Assembly: GCA_023394965.1 (NCBI GenBank)
Contig: JAEWZX010000007.1
Span: 62,001-126,000 of the forward strand
Origin: Pseudomonadota bacterium
GTDB taxonomy: Bacteria > Pseudomonadota > Alphaproteobacteria > Sphingomonadales > Sphingomonadaceae
Length of the DNA stretch: 64,000 bases
Direction: 5' to 3'
Part shown: in pieces, positions 1-7,337 of the stretch
How the letters are laid out: each line of letters begins with the position of its first letter
Position numbering within the stretch: the first letter of the stretch is position 1
Made by a program: the position numbers and the translations under genes
The notes under the pieces: generated by a model
Databases searched by the model: none
What the model saw: the letters and a program-made list of their open reading frames with translations, nothing else
Told to the model about the DNA's origin: nothing

Positions 1-323
1 CGGCTTGCCCGTCGCAGCTGTCAGCTTGGACCACGGGGCGAAGCGGCGCGGTTGCGGGTGATGAACGGTGTGGAAAGAGCCGCCAGCACCCTATCACACC
101 GCGCAGCCTGTAGGAAAATCATGGGCTTGCAAGCGCAGTCGGGGGGCATGCCACCTAGGTATTGCACCGGGGATTCGAACTCCGTTCGTCGCATATTACT
201 ACCGGATTAACGGCATTTCGGCTAGATTTGATGCCATGGAAAAAGACGAATGACGAACTCTTCTGGACCCTGGTCCCGAAGCCGTAGTCTTTCACCTCCA
301 ATAGCTAAAAGAAGGGGAGGGGA
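1..323. other. Unassigned left-edge region
   Basis: I can support no gene here. Open frames across positions 1-250 are short and resemble nothing I recognise. Positions 168-184 look like the T-arm of a tRNA: read on the minus strand it has a GTTCGAATC loop with its G-C closing pair, but I cannot fold an anticodon arm or acceptor stem around it. The last part, from about 185, is clearly more AT-rich than the flanking genes and probably holds the promoter of the yqiJ-like gene. A purine-rich AAGAAGGGGAGGGG tract just before 324 is a strong ribosome binding site for that gene. Confidence 0.4.
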
Positions 324-944
324 ATGACATTACTTGAACCTTACAATGCGCCGTTTGCGATTGCGCTTGTCTTGATGCTGGCGCTGTTGATCATTCAGAT
401 TTTCGGTGTGCTCGACTTGGACATCGATCTCGACGCTGATGGCGATGGCGCGCTGAATGCCGGGCCGGTGGACGGGCTGCTGACCCTGCTGGGTCTGGGC
501 CGTGTCCCCTTGACCGTCTGGCTGGTTGTGTTCCTGTTGGTTTTTGCCGGCGCAGGAGTGGGCATTCAGCAATTGGCACAGAGCTTTACCGGTGCGCCGC
601 TCGATCGCATTCTGGCGGCGGTCATTGCCGCAGGCTGTGCCGTTCCGGCCGCCGCGGCGATTGCCCGCCCGCTCGGGCGCATCCTGCCGCAGGACGAAAG
701 CACTGCAGTCGATACTCATACGTTGCTGGGGCGCCGTGCAACGATAACCGACGGAGTTGCCCGCAGTGGATTTCCCGCGCGTGCGCGTGTGCTGGATCTT
801 CACGGTCAGGCGCATCACGTGATGGTCGAACCACATGAGCAATCGTCCGAATTGCATGCCGGGGACGAGGTCCTGCTCGTCCGCCGGGAGAACAATCAAT
901 TTTACGCGACCGCGCTCGCAGAGCGCCGCCTGTCGCCCAACTGA
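324..944 (+). CDS. YqiJ/NfeD-like inner-membrane protein with OB-fold tail
   Basis: A 206-residue membrane protein with hydrophobic segments near residues 11-28, 60-80 and 92-112, followed by a soluble tail (about 130-200) of OB-fold/NfeD type. An acidic Asp-rich stretch (DLDIDLDADGDG) follows the first segment. Members of this family pair with flotillins, and E. coli yqiJ precedes yqiK. Here the flotillin gene begins 20 bp downstream on the same strand, so the two are almost certainly co-transcribed. The likely role is partner of a flotillin microdomain in the inner membrane; the biochemical activity is unknown. The start follows a strong GGGGAGGGG Shine-Dalgarno. Confidence 0.8.
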   Translation: MTLLEPYNAPFAIALVLMLALLIIQIFGVLDLDIDLDADGDGALNAGPVDGLLTLLGLGRVPLTVWLVVFLLVFAGAGVGIQQLAQSFTGAPLDRILAAVIAAGCAVPAAAAIARPLGRILPQDESTAVDTHTLLGRRATITDGVARSGFPARARVLDLHGQAHHVMVEPHEQSSELHAGDEVLLVRRENNQFYATALAERRLSPN

Positions 945-964
945 GTTTTTTACAAGGAGTGGAT

Positions 965-2734
965 ATGGAAAACCTGATCGATTGGGGAATTATCGCAGGG
1001 GCCGTTGTTGTCGGCGTCCTGGTCATCGGTCTGTTCCTCGCCAAGCTCTATCGCCGCGCGTCGAAGGAAGTGGCCTTCGTGCGGACCGGTGTGGGCGGCG
1101 AAAAGGTGGTGATGAATGGCGGTGCGCTGGTGTTGCCCGTGTTTCATGAAACCATGCCGGTCAACATGAACACGCTGGTGCTGGCCGTGGTGCGGCGTGA
1201 TGGCGAAGCGCTGATCACCCTCGATCGTTTGCGGATCGATGTGAAGGCGGAATTCTACGTCAGGGTCAAACCCGACGCGAGCTCGATCGCCATGGCTGCC
1301 CAGACGCTGGGCCAACGCACCATGCAGCCCGAAATGCTTAAGGACCTGGTCGAGGGCAAGTTTGTCGACGCGCTGCGTTCGGTCGCGGCGGGGATGAGCA
1401 TGAACGAGCTGCACGAACAGCGTGCCGACTTCGTGCAGAAGGTGCAGCAGGTTTCGTCTAACGATCTGGCGATGAACGGGCTGGAACTGGAATCGGTTTC
1501 TCTGACCGGTCTCGACCAGACGAGCATCGAACATTTCAACGCCAATAACGCCTTCGATGCCGAAGGCCTGACCAAGCTGACCGAGCAGATCGAGGCGCGC
1601 AAGAAACTGCGCAACGATATCGAGCAGGACACGCGCGTTCAGATGGAGAGCAAAAACCTGGAAGCCGATGCGCGCAGTTTCCAGATCAGCCGCGACAAGG
1701 AATATGCGAGGCTGGAGCAGGAACGCGAGGTGGAAGTCCGCCGCGCCGCACAGGCCGCAGAGATCGCCCGCGAGCAGGCCGAGCGGACACGTGAAGCCGA
1801 CGCCGCGCGGATCGAGGCCAAGAAGCAGGTGGATGCCCAGCAGATCGAAGCCGACCGTCTGGTTGAAGAAGCGCGAATCGATCAGCAGCGCGCGCTCGAG
1901 ATTGCCCGGCAGGAACAGCAGATCGCCGTGCAGAACAAAAGCCGCGAGGAAAGCCAGGCGAAGGCCGAGGCGGACGAGGCCCGCGCCAAGGCAGTTGCCG
2001 CCGAAGAACAGGTTTCGACCAGCCGCGAGACCGAGATTGCCGAGCGTATGAAACGCATCGAGCTGATTGAGGCAAGCAAGCAGGCGGAACGCGACGCCAT
2101 CAAGATACGGGTCGATGCAGAAGCCGAAAAGGATGCCGCATCGAACCGCGCCGAAGCTGCCCGTCGCGAGGCCGAGGGTGAGGCGGAGGCCGAAAAGCTT
2201 CGCGCCGAAGCTGCTCGCGTGCGCTTCGAGGTCGAGGCTGCCGGTCAGAAGGCAATCAACGAGGCAGCGAACCTGCTGTCGTCGGACCAGATCAGCCTGC
2301 AGACAAAACTGGCGCTGCTCAAGGTCCTGCCAGAGGTCATTCGCGAAAGCGCCAAGCCCATGGAAGCGATCGATTCCATCAAGATCGTTCAGGTCGACGG
2401 GCTGACCAATGGCGGGGGTAAATCTGCACCGACCGGATCGGCCGGAACCGGTGGCGGCTCTGGCAATCTCGCCACTGATGCGGTCAGCGCCGCGCTGGCC
2501 TATCGGGCGCAGGCACCTGTACTGGACGGCCTGATGAAGGAACTCGGTCTCGACGGTTCGTCGCTCGACGGGCTCGTCAAAAACACTGCGACTGTGAACC
2601 CGGCGCTGCAGTTTGGGCAAGCGAGCGACGATGTTGCCGAAGACGCCGATGCAGGCAGAACGAAAACCGGCAGCCAGGACAAACCGTCCGGTGCGGCCGA
2701 TGGCACCGATGCCAAGGAAGTACCGGCGGCCTGA
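965..2734 (+). CDS. Flotillin family protein (YqiK-like, SPFH domain)
   Basis: A 589-residue SPFH/band-7 protein. One N-terminal transmembrane helix (about residues 6-26) is followed by the SPFH domain (about 35-200). A long Ala/Glu/Arg-rich coiled coil (about 205-450) carries the heptad-like EA repeats typical of flotillins, and the tail is Gly/Ser-rich. Flotillins oligomerise into membrane microdomains that scaffold other proteins. I chose the ATG at 965 because AAGGAG at 954-959 lies 5 nt before it; a GTG two codons upstream overlaps that site. The gene follows the YqiJ-like gene in an operon and ends at a strong hairpin shared with convergent galU. Confidence 0.88.
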   Translation: MENLIDWGIIAGAVVVGVLVIGLFLAKLYRRASKEVAFVRTGVGGEKVVMNGGALVLPVFHETMPVNMNTLVLAVVRRDGEALITLDRLRIDVKAEFYVRVKPDASSIAMAAQTLGQRTMQPEMLKDLVEGKFVDALRSVAAGMSMNELHEQRADFVQKVQQVSSNDLAMNGLELESVSLTGLDQTSIEHFNANNAFDAEGLTKLTEQIEARKKLRNDIEQDTRVQMESKNLEADARSFQISRDKEYARLEQEREVEVRRAAQAAEIAREQAERTREADAARIEAKKQVDAQQIEADRLVEEARIDQQRALEIARQEQQIAVQNKSREESQAKAEADEARAKAVAAEEQVSTSRETEIAERMKRIELIEASKQAERDAIKIRVDAEAEKDAASNRAEAARREAEGEAEAEKLRAEAARVRFEVEAAGQKAINEAANLLSSDQISLQTKLALLKVLPEVIRESAKPMEAIDSIKIVQVDGLTNGGGKSAPTGSAGTGGGSGNLATDAVSAALAYRAQAPVLDGLMKELGLDGSSLDGLVKNTATVNPALQFGQASDDVAEDADAGRTKTGSQDKPSGAADGTDAKEVPAA

Positions 2735-2761
2735 TCATCGCCACCGGTTTCGCTGAAGAAA

Positions 2762-2785
2762 GGGGGCGTTCCGGCGCCCCCTTTT
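2762..2785. terminator. Bidirectional terminator between flotillin gene and galU
   Basis: A 7-bp perfect GC stem, GGGGGCG (2762-2768) with CGCCCCC (2775-2781), has a 6-nt loop and is followed by TTTT on the plus strand and a shorter T run on the minus strand. It lies between convergent stop codons at 2734 and 2789, so it can end both transcripts. Confidence 0.8.
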
Positions 2786-2788
2786 GCA

Positions 2789-3679
2789 TCAGGCTTTCAG
2801 CAACCGCTCCGCCACGGCTCTGACCTCTGCGCCCATATCCTCGCGCTCCAGCGCCAGCGCCAGGGTTGCTTCGACGAAGCCGACCTTGCTGCCGCAGTCG
2901 AAGCGGCGGCCGGCGAAGGTTACGGCGTGGAAGGCCTGGTTGCCGATCATTTTCGCCATTGCGTCGGTCAGCTGGATTTCGCCGCCTGCGCCCTTTTCCT
3001 GATCTTCCAGCACGCGCATCACTTCGGGCTGGAGGATATAGCGGCCCGACAGGATCTTGTTGCTGGGTGCCTCGGCCACGGGGGGCTTTTCAACCAGGCC
3101 GGTCACTTCGGTCAGCGTATCGCTCTTCACTTCGCCGGGGGCTATGACGCCGTAGCTGGACACCGCTTCCTGCGGCACTTCGAGCACCGAGATGAGATTG
3201 CCGCCGACTTCGTTATAGGCCTCGACCATCTGTTTCATGCAGCCGGTGCCGCCGCCCTTCTGCGCCACCATCAGCTCGTCCGGCAACAGGATGGCGAAGG
3301 GTTCGTCCCCCACGATGGCGCGGGCGCACCAGATGGCGTGGCCCAGCCCCAGCGGCACCTGCTGGCGCACGGTGATGATGTCGCCCGGCGTGGCGCGCGT
3401 TTCGTCGAGCACTTCGAGCGTCTTGCCCCGCTCGCCCATCGTATGTTCGAGTTCGTAAGCCACATCGAAATGTTCGACGATGGCGGTCTTGCCCCGGCCG
3501 GTGACGAAAATGATCTGCTCGATCCCCGCCTCGCGCGCTTCGTCCACCGCATACTGGATCAGCGGCCGGTCGACGATGGGCAGCAGTTCCTTGGGAATCG
3601 CCTTGGTCGCGGGCAGAAAGCGCGTGCCGAGGCCGGCCACGGGAAAGACGGCTTTTTTGATGGGCTTATGCAAGGTCAT
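2789..3679 (-). CDS. galU: UTP--glucose-1-phosphate uridylyltransferase
   Basis: A 296-residue protein that makes UDP-glucose from UTP and glucose-1-phosphate, feeding exopolysaccharide, LPS core and glycolipid synthesis. The N-terminal nucleotide-binding signature PVAGLGTRFLPATKAIPKE is intact, as are ELLPIVDRPLIQYAV and the later VEKP motif (TGLVEKPP). Length matches bacterial GalU. The reading frame extends far upstream antisense to murA, but homology begins at MTLHKPIKKAVFPVAG, so the start is at 3679. It is divergent from murA across 96 bp. Confidence 0.96.
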   Translation of the reverse strand: MTLHKPIKKAVFPVAGLGTRFLPATKAIPKELLPIVDRPLIQYAVDEAREAGIEQIIFVTGRGKTAIVEHFDVAYELEHTMGERGKTLEVLDETRATPGDIITVRQQVPLGLGHAIWCARAIVGDEPFAILLPDELMVAQKGGGTGCMKQMVEAYNEVGGNLISVLEVPQEAVSSYGVIAPGEVKSDTLTEVTGLVEKPPVAEAPSNKILSGRYILQPEVMRVLEDQEKGAGGEIQLTDAMAKMIGNQAFHAVTFAGRRFDCGSKVGFVEATLALALEREDMGAEVRAVAERLLKA

Positions 3680-3775
3680 GGGAAAAGCGTAGGTGGGCGG
3701 AGGGAAGCGGTCAATCGAGATGGTGGCAGGCGGCGTGACGCTTGCCAGCGGCGCTGCCATCATTAAGGAAGCGCC

Positions 3776-5059
3776 ATGGACAAACTGATCATTCGCGGCG
3801 GCAACCGCCTTTCCGGCACCATCCCGATTTCGGGGGCGAAGAATGCCGCGCTCACCCTGATACCCTGCGCGCTGCTGACCGAAGAGCCGCTGACCCTGCG
3901 CAATCTGCCGCGGCTGGCGGATATCGACGGGTTTCAGCATCTGATGGGCCAGTTCGGCGTGGCCCATACCATCCAGGGGCAGCGGCCCGAAGATTTCGGC
4001 CGCGTGGTGACGCTGGAAGCCACCCGGCTGACCGGCACCGTCGCGCCCTATGAACTGGTGCGCAAGATGCGCGCGAGCATTCTGGTGCTCGGCCCGATGC
4101 TGGCGCGGATGGGTGAAGCGACTGTTTCGCTGCCCGGCGGCTGCGCCATCGGCAACCGCCCGATCGATCTGCATCTGAAAGCGCTGGAAGCCTTCGGCGC
4201 GCATATCGAACTGGCGCAGGGCTATGTGAAAGCCAGCGCCCCCGATGGCGGCCTGCCCGGCGGCGATTTCGATTTCCCCATCGTGTCGGTCGGCGCGACG
4301 GAAAATGCGCTGATGGCGGCGGTGCTGTGCAAGGGCACCAGCAGGCTGATCAACGCCGCGCGCGAACCCGAAATCGTCGATCTGTGCAATCTGCTGGTGG
4401 CGATGGGCGCGGAAATCGAAGGGATCGGCACGTCCGAACTGACGATCCATGGCGTCAAGCGGCTGCACGGTGCAACCTATGCCGTGATGCCCGACCGGAT
4501 CGAAGCGGGCTCCTATGCCTGCGCTGCGGCGATCACCGGCGGCGAAGTGCGGCTGGAAGGCGCGGAAGCGGGCGACATGGGCTCCACCATCCACGCGCTG
4601 CGCAATATCGGGGTCGAAATCGACAGCGACAAGAAGGGGATCGATGTGCGCGCGACCGGCCCGCTCAAGGCGCATAACCTCACCACCGCGCCCTTCCCCG
4701 GCCTGGCCACCGATATGCAGGCGCAGTTGATGAGCCTGCTGACCCGCGCCGAAGGCACCAGCGTGCTGAAGGAAACGATCTTCGAAAACCGCTTCATGCA
4801 CGTGCCCGAACTGGCGCGCATGGGGGCGGATATCGAAACCGAAGGCCGCACCGCGATCGTGCGCGGCCCGGTGGAGCTGACCGGCGCCGAAGTGATGGCC
4901 ACCGATCTGCGCGCTTCGATGAGCCTGGTGATCGCCGGGCTGGCCGCTGCGGGCGAAACCACCGTGCGCCGGCTCTACCATCTCGACCGCGGATACGAAC
5001 GGCTGGAAGAGAAGCTTCAGCTGGTCGGCGCGGATATCGAACGGGTCGGCGACGAGTGA
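3776..5059 (+). CDS. murA: UDP-N-acetylglucosamine 1-carboxyvinyltransferase
   Basis: A 427-residue EPSP-synthase-fold enzyme catalysing the first committed step of peptidoglycan synthesis, transfer of enolpyruvate from PEP to UDP-GlcNAc in the cytosol. Lys22 lies in SGAKNAAL and the PEP-reactive cysteine (about Cys123) lies in LPGGCAIGNRPID. The cysteine form predicts fosfomycin sensitivity at the target level. Length is as expected for the family. It starts at ATG after AAGGAAGCGCC, divergent from galU. The gene appears monocistronic: a possible EcfG-type promoter follows before the next small gene. Confidence 0.97.
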   Translation: MDKLIIRGGNRLSGTIPISGAKNAALTLIPCALLTEEPLTLRNLPRLADIDGFQHLMGQFGVAHTIQGQRPEDFGRVVTLEATRLTGTVAPYELVRKMRASILVLGPMLARMGEATVSLPGGCAIGNRPIDLHLKALEAFGAHIELAQGYVKASAPDGGLPGGDFDFPIVSVGATENALMAAVLCKGTSRLINAAREPEIVDLCNLLVAMGAEIEGIGTSELTIHGVKRLHGATYAVMPDRIEAGSYACAAAITGGEVRLEGAEAGDMGSTIHALRNIGVEIDSDKKGIDVRATGPLKAHNLTTAPFPGLATDMQAQLMSLLTRAEGTSVLKETIFENRFMHVPELARMGADIETEGRTAIVRGPVELTGAEVMATDLRASMSLVIAGLAAAGETTVRRLYHLDRGYERLEEKLQLVGADIERVGDE

Positions 5060-5071
5060 GGTAGCGGGGGC

Positions 5072-5096
5072 GGACCTTTCTGCCAGCCCGGGCGTT
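5072..5096 (+). promoter_or_regulatory. Candidate EcfG-type promoter (one mismatch)
   Basis: GGACC (5072-5076), 16 nt, then CGTT (5093-5096). The alphaproteobacterial general-stress sigma factor EcfG recognises GGAAC-N16/17-CGTT, so this has one -35 mismatch. It lies 27 bp upstream of the small gene at 5123. Inference only. Confidence 0.4.
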
Positions 5097-5122
5097 GGGT
5101 CAGCAACAAAGGAGTTTTTCCC

Positions 5123-5344
5123 ATGCTACTCAAGCTTTTGGCGCTCGGCGGCCTCGGTTATGCAGGCTATCGCTATTACGAAAAGAACAAGTCGCAGCCC
5201 GCCTTCGCGGGCAATCAGGGCGATGCCTCGGTCCGCGACGCGGGGCCTGAATCCATGCGCGACAGTTCAGGCCGCAAATGGACGCAGGCCGACGAGGAAA
5301 GCGATCAGAGCTTCCCCGCCAGCGATCCGCCGGCAAATTACTAG
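5123..5344 (+). CDS. Small conserved protein with ESDQSFPASDPPA tail
   Basis: A 73-residue protein with a short hydrophobic N-terminus (MLLKLLALGGLGYAGYRYY), a polar middle and a C-terminus ending DEESDQSFPASDPPANY. That DE(S/A)xxxSFPASDPP tail recurs in small proteobacterial proteins of unknown function. It may be a membrane-associated stress protein. AAGGAGTTTTTCCC before the ATG is a good ribosome binding site. The EcfG-like motif at 5072-5096 would make it part of the general stress response, which is an inference. Confidence 0.75.
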   Translation: MLLKLLALGGLGYAGYRYYEKNKSQPAFAGNQGDASVRDAGPESMRDSSGRKWTQADEESDQSFPASDPPANY

Positions 5345-5366
5345 AGTTGGAGAGGACGAGAGTGTC

Positions 5367-5627
5367 CTATCGGGCGGTTGGAGCGATCCAGCCGCCCTTT
5401 TCATGCGTGACCAGCCAGATGCGGATTGCGCCCGCCAGCCCCGGCGGGGTTGCGGCGCGGATGCGCTCGGCATCGATTTCGGCAACCAGCGCATTGATCG
5501 ACTGATGCCGCGCCGCCGCGGCGGCGGTCAGCATTTCCCAGAACATCGGTTCCAGGCTGATCGAGGTGCGATGACCGTCGATCCGGACGGAGTACTTCTT
5601 GGGGGGATGGTAAGGGGGCATTTCCAT
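5367..5627 (-). CDS. Ribbon-helix-helix domain protein (RHH_4 type)
   Basis: An 86-residue protein with a ribbon-helix-helix fold of the RHH_4 type. The strand KKYSVRIDGHRTSISLEPMFW is followed by helices around LTAAAAARHQSINALVAEID. The GHRTSISLEPxFWE core is typical of this alphaproteobacterial family, which is annotated as DNA-binding but mostly uncharacterised. No toxin gene is adjacent, so it is probably not an antitoxin. It is convergent with the small protein at 5123 and divergent from the HTH-DUF4019 gene. A second in-frame ATG two codons downstream (5621) is an alternative start. Confidence 0.75.
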   Translation of the reverse strand: MEMPPYHPPKKYSVRIDGHRTSISLEPMFWEMLTAAAAARHQSINALVAEIDAERIRAATPPGLAGAIRIWLVTHEKGGWIAPTAR

Positions 5628-5715
5628 AAGCCGCGGGCCCTTACATCGCCCGGGCAGGACCCGATACGATTTTTTTGGGGTGTGCGGTGAACCGTGCCGC
5701 GCCTAGGATTCGGGC

Positions 5716-6453
5716 ATGGCTGACGGCTACGATGCGCTGACCGACAAGGAAAAGGAAACCCTGCGCCTGATGGCGCGTGGCCATGATGCGAAGTCGATGG
5801 CGAATGCGCTGTCGCTGTCGGTCCACACGATCAACGAACGCCTGCGCGCGGCCCGTCGCAAGCTGGAAGTCACCAGCAGCCGCGAAGCCGCGCGGCTGGT
5901 GCTGGACCGCGAAGGCGGTACCCCCCAAATATCTGTATCCAGAAATTTGGGGGAAGCCCGGGGCGGGCGAATCGAGGACGATGGCGGGGCAGCGGCAGGC
6001 AAATCCGCCCGCCGGCCGATCCTTGCAGGAGTTGTCACCATGTTCACCCTTGCCGCAGCCGCACTGTTCCTCACCCCGTCGATCGTCCACAATGGCGATG
6101 CAGGCGGAACCGCCCAATCTTCACCCGGCGATGCCGCCATCGAGAATGCCGCGCGCGACTGGCTGGCGCTGGTCGATGCCGGGGATTGGGACGCGAGCTA
6201 TGCCGCGACCGCCTCGTCATTCCGCGAGGCCAACACGCTGGCGCTGTGGAGCGCTACGGCGAAGAAGATTCAGTCGGAATTCGGGGAAACGCTGGCGCGC
6301 AAATATTTCGGCCAGGACGATGTGCCATCGCCGCAGGGCATCACCATCGTCAGGTTCCGCACGGATTTCGCCAACCGCCCGGACGCGATCGAAACGGTTT
6401 CGCTGGTGCGCGAGAACGGTAGCTGGAAAGTCGCAGGCATTTACCTGTCGTAA
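5716..6453 (+). CDS. Membrane-anchored LuxR-type HTH regulator with DUF4019 domain
   Basis: A 245-residue protein in three parts. Residues 4-62 form a LuxR/GerE-type helix-turn-helix (ALTDKEKETLRLMARGHDAK, then SLSVHTINERLRAARRKL). Residues 63-100 are a polar linker. Residues 101-120 are a single transmembrane helix, and about 135-245 form a DUF4019 domain (ARDWLALVDAGDWDASYAAT through GSWKVAGIYLS). The order implies a cytoplasmic DNA-binding head and a periplasmic sensor, like ToxR/CadC one-component regulators but with a LuxR head. This family recurs in sphingomonads; ligand and targets are unknown. A long inverted repeat (5922-5953) lies in the linker coding sequence. Confidence 0.8.
   Translation: MADGYDALTDKEKETLRLMARGHDAKSMANALSLSVHTINERLRAARRKLEVTSSREAARLVLDREGGTPQISVSRNLGEARGGRIEDDGGAAAGKSARRPILAGVVTMFTLAAAALFLTPSIVHNGDAGGTAQSSPGDAAIENAARDWLALVDAGDWDASYAATASSFREANTLALWSATAKKIQSEFGETLARKYFGQDDVPSPQGITIVRFRTDFANRPDAIETVSLVRENGSWKVAGIYLS
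5922..5953. repeat. 14-bp inverted repeat within coding sequence
   Basis: Arms CCCCCAAATATCTG (5922-5935) and CAGAAATTTGGGGG (5940-5953) match at 13 of 14 positions around a TATC loop. They lie in codons 69-80 of the HTH-DUF4019 gene, between the HTH and the transmembrane helix. The AAAT/ATTT core is unlike the GC-rich neighbouring codons. Confidence 0.85.
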
Positions 6454-6459
6454 CCGGAC

Positions 6460-6487
6460 GGGGCGAGCGCATCGGGCGCTGCGCCCC
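6460..6487. terminator. Hairpin between convergent HTH-DUF4019 gene and phaB
   Basis: GGGGCGAGCGC (6460-6470) pairs with GCGCTGCGCCCC (6476-6487) with one bulged base and a 5-nt loop. There is no T tract, so it is a weak or factor-assisted terminator candidate for both strands. Confidence 0.45.
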
Positions 6488-6497
6488 GCCTGCCGGT

Positions 6498-7223
6498 TCA
6501 GTACATGTGCTGACCGCCATTGATGCTCATGGTCGATCCGGTGACGAATTCGGCATGTTCGGAACACAGGAAGCTGACACCGCGGGCAATTTCGCTGGCC
6601 TTGCCCAAACGGCCGACGGGGATCTTGGCGACGATCTTTTCCAGCACCGGTTCGGGCACGGCGGCCACCATGTCGGTGTCGATATAGCCTGGCGCAATGG
6701 CGTTGACGGTGATGCCGAAACGCGCACCTTCCTGCGCCAGTGCCTTGGTGAAGCCGTGAATCCCGCTCTTGGCTGCGGCATAATTTACCTGGCCATACTG
6801 GCCCGCCTGCCCGTTGATCGAACCGATGTTGACGATCCGGCCCCAGCCGCGGTCCTTCATACCGGGGAAGGTGGCCTTGGCCAGGTTGAAGCACCCGCCC
6901 AGATTGGTCCGCATCACCGCGTCCCAGTCTTCATAGCTCATCCTCAGCAGCGTCCCGTCGCGCGTGATCCCGGCATTGTTGACCACCACGTCGATGGGGC
7001 CGTGTTCTTCTGCAACCTTGGCGCAGGCATCCTGCACGGCTTCGTAATCGCCCACGTCGAACTTGATGGTGGCGATGCCGGTTTCTTCGGTGAACTTGCG
7101 CGCGGCATCGTCATTGCCGGCGTAATTGGCGATCACCGTGAACCCGCGCTCGTCCCGCAGGCGTTCGCAAATGGCGCGGCCGATCCCGCGCGTCCCTCCG
7201 GTAACGATGGCAACACGTGTCAT
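6498..7223 (-). CDS. phaB: Acetoacetyl-CoA reductase (PHB synthesis)
   Basis: A 241-residue short-chain dehydrogenase/reductase that reduces acetoacetyl-CoA to (R)-3-hydroxybutyryl-CoA with NADPH, the second step of polyhydroxybutyrate synthesis. The cofactor motif GGTRGIGRA lies at about residues 9-17, the catalytic Tyr/Lys in YAAAKSG, and NNAGITRDGT is typical of PhaB. I start it at 7223 because GGGAGA lies 8 nt before this ATG; an upstream TTG in frame overlaps that site. No phaA or phaC is adjacent. phaZ and a thiolase lie 23-25 kb away in the same window. Confidence 0.9.
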   Translation of the reverse strand: MTRVAIVTGGTRGIGRAICERLRDERGFTVIANYAGNDDAARKFTEETGIATIKFDVGDYEAVQDACAKVAEEHGPIDVVVNNAGITRDGTLLRMSYEDWDAVMRTNLGGCFNLAKATFPGMKDRGWGRIVNIGSINGQAGQYGQVNYAAAKSGIHGFTKALAQEGARFGITVNAIAPGYIDTDMVAAVPEPVLEKIVAKIPVGRLGKASEIARGVSFLCSEHAEFVTGSTMSINGGQHMY

Positions 7224-7337
7224 AGTCGATTCTCCCAAGCTTTCCGTAGCGTAGCCAAGGTGTAAGCGAGCGACAGGCAGCGCGCCAAGTCCTTTCGCCG
7301 GAGCGGGCGAGGATGCAGACGTATTTTCCGGTGATGC

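Noticed and set aside
68..253. 61-codon plus-strand frame at the left edge
   Set aside because: No ribosome binding site and no family resemblance. Its PGIRTP stretch is the usual translation of an antisense tRNA T-arm.
950..2620. 556-codon minus-strand frame antisense to the flotillin gene
   Set aside because: The plus strand encodes a clear SPFH and coiled-coil protein with a good ribosome binding site.
3680..4981. Upstream extension of the galU frame antisense to murA
   Set aside because: murA is intact on the other strand, and GalU homology begins exactly at 3679.
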